Shown one piece after another: positions 61,744-64,000 of a stretch of 64,000 nt of DNA; the first letter of the stretch is position 1; every line of letters begins with the position of its first letter. The translations under genes were made by a program, and so were the position numbers. The notes under the pieces are model-generated. The model saw nothing but the letters and a program-made list of their open reading frames with translations. It was not told where the DNA came from and searched no databases. The stretch spans positions 39,470-103,469 of the forward strand of contig CAWVRK010000005.1 in the NCBI GenBank assembly GCA_963932955.1. The letters are read 5' to 3'. The DNA is from Flavicella sp963932955. Its GTDB lineage: Bacteria; Bacteroidota; Bacteroidia; Flavobacteriales; Flavobacteriaceae.

Positions 61744-63888
61744 ATGTTTCAAAAAAACCGCTTTCTTTTCGTTCTTTTATTTGCCGTACAAAGCCTTTTT
61801 GCGCAAATCCCCCAAGGATTCAATTACCAAGCCACGGTGCGGAACCAGACAGGAGAGTTGCTCAAGAACAAAAGCGTGGGCTTTAAATTTCATATCCTGC
61901 AGGGCAGCAGCGACAAAACATCGACATATTCTGAGTCGCATATTATCTCCACGGATGATTTGGGAGTGGTACACCTTAGTATAGGTAGTGGAAGTGCAGA
62001 AGCAGGTGCTTTTAATCAAATAGATTGGTCTTTGGGGGATTACCACATGGGCATAGAAATCAATACGGGATCTGGATTTATAGACATGGGCACGACCCAA
62101 TTGATGAGTGTGCCATTTGCGTTGTATGCACTGAATTCGGGTAATGATTCGACTGAGTCAAATAACAGTGCGGAAGAAAGTGTTTTTGAAACAGTTGCAT
62201 TTACAAAAACAAATGGTATCTCTAAAAATACTGGGCTATTCATAGCAAACGAAACAGGACCTTGGTATACGTGTTTGGCTCAATCTTTGAAAGATGTAAC
62301 AAAAATTAAATTCAAAGCATTAACTTATAACAACGATCAAGCATCTATTTACTATTATAAATTATCCGATTTTGACAGCTACACATTTGTTTCAAAAATG
62401 AGATATACTGATGAAGTTGAATTGACACAAGCTGATTTTCCAGAGAATGCAACTCATTTTATGATTGCCGCTATTGCTTCAATAACTCCAAATGTTTATT
62501 GTAATATTTACAAAGAAACAAAAGCATTAATTAAGAATAACTCAAATGAAATAAATTCCTTAGGCACATTTCAAACCCAGCAGTCAGGACAAATACGTGT
62601 AGCCTTGTTTGATATTGAAACTTACGAGATAGGATATGGCATGCACAAGTTGACTGGCCGTAAAATAACATCACAATCACAAAGTAGTTTTTTTTCAGAT
62701 TATGCAGATGTTTTGTCAAATCAAGAATACATCAGCCAATATGTTTTAGGAGTTTATGGCTACAAGGCAAACGGGGATTATGTAGAAGAAATTAACACAG
62801 TAAACAATACTTCTTTTATAATAACGAATCCAGAGATAAAGAAAATACGATGTGTATTTCCGTCAAATTGGCATAATGTGTTTTTATCAGGATTCGAAGT
62901 TTACGGAAGTAACGGGTCTAAAAGGTATTATCCTTTCAGAAAAGAAAAGGAATTTCATCAGCCAAATATGATAAAAAGATACATCCAGGGGTTTGGAGAT
63001 AGCTTAATTGGTAGAGGAGAAATGTTTGTTACTTTACAGGAGAAAACAGGACACCCAGCTACCTATCTGACTTATGGAGGTCGTGGTTCTTCGTTTATAA
63101 GAGATAGGTTTGAAGAAAACGGGAATTTTGACAATGCAATAAATGTGTTTTGGGTTGGTCAAAATAATACGGATGAGCCAGACACCATAATCGAAGATCT
63201 CAAATACATGGTCAGGCTCTTAAATCACAATCGTTTTGTAGTCTTAACTCCTTTCGTAGGTGCTCCTAGTTCACCAGAAATAGTAAGGGAGAGATTGGAA
63301 AGAAATGCGGTCATTAGTGAAAAAATACAATCTATATTTGGAAATCACTCCTTAGCATTAAATGCAGCAATCGTAAATGGAGGCTACGATATGGGGGGGA
63401 GCAAATTAAAAACTTCATTTGTGCAGCCACCAATAGGTGGAAGTGTTGATGTACAAGTATCAGATGTTTCGTTCTTTCAAACAATCAACTCCAATGACGC
63501 GAGTTTGTCGTATATTCCTGACGAAAAATACATTTTAATAGGTTTCAATGGGTTGTATGACCGCTATGAAATCACATCTTCATCAATAGATGGAGCAGGG
63601 GATGGAAAAGAAGGAGCATTGACATTGGTGCTAATAAGTTCAAGTAGAATTGGTTCCGGTAGTACAGTTGAAAACATTGAAACAAGTGAAGCTGCGACAG
63701 GTTCTTCAAATTTTTATAGTGTAGTGAAATATTTGCAGATTTATAAGGAAGCTGATAAGTTTTGCATTGACAACAAAATGATTCCTAGTTCATTTCGAGA
63801 GGATGCAATCCATCCGTCTAACTTAGGAGGGGCATGTGTTGGTGAATTGCTTGCGCAAGCAATTAAAACTTTAGGGTTTTATGAATGA
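61744..63888 (+). CDS. Mosaic surface protein with Bacteroidota N-module and SGNH/GDSL hydrolase
   Basis: A 714-residue exported protein. A signal peptide (MFQKNRFLFVLLFAVQSLFAQ) is followed, to about residue 130, by the module PQGFNYQATVRNQTGELL...TTQLMSVPFALYA, found at the start of many Bacteroidota adhesin- or fibre-like proteins. A Ser/Asn linker follows. From about 415 it has an SGNH hydrolase: GFGDSLIG (Ser420), a Gly block GGRGSS, WVGQNN (oxyanion Asn 474/475), and DAIHPS (Asp687, His690). A beta-rich insert around 559-645 looks phage-tail-like. The first 400 bases are normal in base content; the rest is far more AT-rich. It has no type IX tail. Confidence 0.8.
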   Translation: MFQKNRFLFVLLFAVQSLFAQIPQGFNYQATVRNQTGELLKNKSVGFKFHILQGSSDKTSTYSESHIISTDDLGVVHLSIGSGSAEAGAFNQIDWSLGDYHMGIEINTGSGFIDMGTTQLMSVPFALYALNSGNDSTESNNSAEESVFETVAFTKTNGISKNTGLFIANETGPWYTCLAQSLKDVTKIKFKALTYNNDQASIYYYKLSDFDSYTFVSKMRYTDEVELTQADFPENATHFMIAAIASITPNVYCNIYKETKALIKNNSNEINSLGTFQTQQSGQIRVALFDIETYEIGYGMHKLTGRKITSQSQSSFFSDYADVLSNQEYISQYVLGVYGYKANGDYVEEINTVNNTSFIITNPEIKKIRCVFPSNWHNVFLSGFEVYGSNGSKRYYPFRKEKEFHQPNMIKRYIQGFGDSLIGRGEMFVTLQEKTGHPATYLTYGGRGSSFIRDRFEENGNFDNAINVFWVGQNNTDEPDTIIEDLKYMVRLLNHNRFVVLTPFVGAPSSPEIVRERLERNAVISEKIQSIFGNHSLALNAAIVNGGYDMGGSKLKTSFVQPPIGGSVDVQVSDVSFFQTINSNDASLSYIPDEKYILIGFNGLYDRYEITSSSIDGAGDGKEGALTLVLISSSRIGSGSTVENIETSEAATGSSNFYSVVKYLQIYKEADKFCIDNKMIPSSFREDAIHPSNLGGACVGELLAQAIKTLGFYE

Positions 63889-63945
63889 TTTAAGGAAAGA
63901 AACGTATGCAGGAAATAAATTTTTGTAATATAAAAATTTGAATTA

Positions 63946-64000
63946 ACAAGGCGTCTACTTTTTGCAATTGTTCGACAGCAGTACCCAACGACAAAACACC
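63946..64000 (+). repeat. 55-bp direct repeat, copy 2, cut by the window edge
   Basis: Exact repeat of 61665-61719, without the upstream part of the small gene: the 57 bases before it are AT-rich and unrelated. So a 3' fragment of the sorting-domain gene follows the mosaic gene. The next bases are outside the window. Confidence 0.95.

Overview
The window is a 64 kb piece of a Flavobacteriaceae (Bacteroidota) chromosome. Three things point there: the type IX secretion and gliding genes (gldA, porV, porU, gldJ), the family-typical gene neighbourhoods (porV-porU-gldJ-murF, LysM protein-guaA, tandem POT transporters, DUF3822-rsmD, a PPIase trio), and Bacteroidota-type promoters (TTG or TTTG, about 18-22 bases, TAnnTTTG) with no obvious Shine-Dalgarno sites. 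I cannot name the genus. Most of the window is ordinary, gene-dense core chromosome. No gene-free stretch exceeds 300 bases, and there are no insertion sequences, CRISPR arrays or rRNA genes. Only one tRNA gene is present.

Layout. 1-2.2 kb: the 3' end of lptD, serB and a RidA-family gene. 2.3-10 kb (minus strand): gap and pfkA of glycolysis, a sugar nucleotidyltransferase, and a very long tamB. 10-15 kb: tsaD, gldA, lipB and a FabH-like ketoacyl synthase. 14.3-22.5 kb: the secretion and gliding block porV-porU, with gldJ and murF divergent from it. 22.5-28.4 kb: GlcNAc kinase, a CpsB-like phosphatase, a LysM/periplasmic-binding protein, guaA and a gamma carbonic anhydrase. 28.5-32.5 kb: a relic of a dipeptidyl peptidase IV gene, then two POT peptide transporters and a thioredoxin-like protein. 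32.5-41.7 kb: an exonuclease, the menaquinone genes menE, menC and menA (with a CPBP protease between menE and menC), a Met-rich outer-membrane protein, mnmA and holA. 41.7-50.4 kb: an HsdR-N nuclease-fold protein, a glycosyltransferase, a Sua5 protein, two DUF proteins, lipA, a RecD-like helicase and rsmD. 50.4-60.9 kb: three envelope PPIase-family genes, DUF493, an ATPase, recQ, fmt, HU, YqgE, a class IV aminotransferase and a START-like protein. 61-64 kb: tRNA-Met, then a small type IX-sorted protein and a 714-residue mosaic surface protein.

Functional links. PorU and PorV are the sortase and shuttle that process and attach type IX cargo. GldJ and GldA belong to the associated gliding machinery. 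The small protein beside the tRNA carries a type IX sorting tail and is a likely client. LptD, TamB and the PPIases all serve outer-membrane assembly. LipA and LipB make and attach lipoyl groups, and TsaD and Sua5 act in the same tRNA modification (t6A), although both pairs are encoded apart here.

The least ordinary part is the right edge. The 714-residue protein joins a Bacteroidota surface-protein N-terminal module, in host-like DNA, to a much more AT-rich C-terminal part with an SGNH/GDSL hydrolase. A 55-bp exact copy of the 3' end of the preceding gene lies after it and runs off the window. This looks like one unit of a cassette array or a recombined expression locus, but it needs the neighbouring sequence to prove it. 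Other points of note are a decayed DPP IV gene, a tamB gene with no ATG start, a phosphofructokinase with Cys at the ATP/PPi selectivity position, and several genes whose promoter element sits so close to the ATG that leaderless transcripts are likely.
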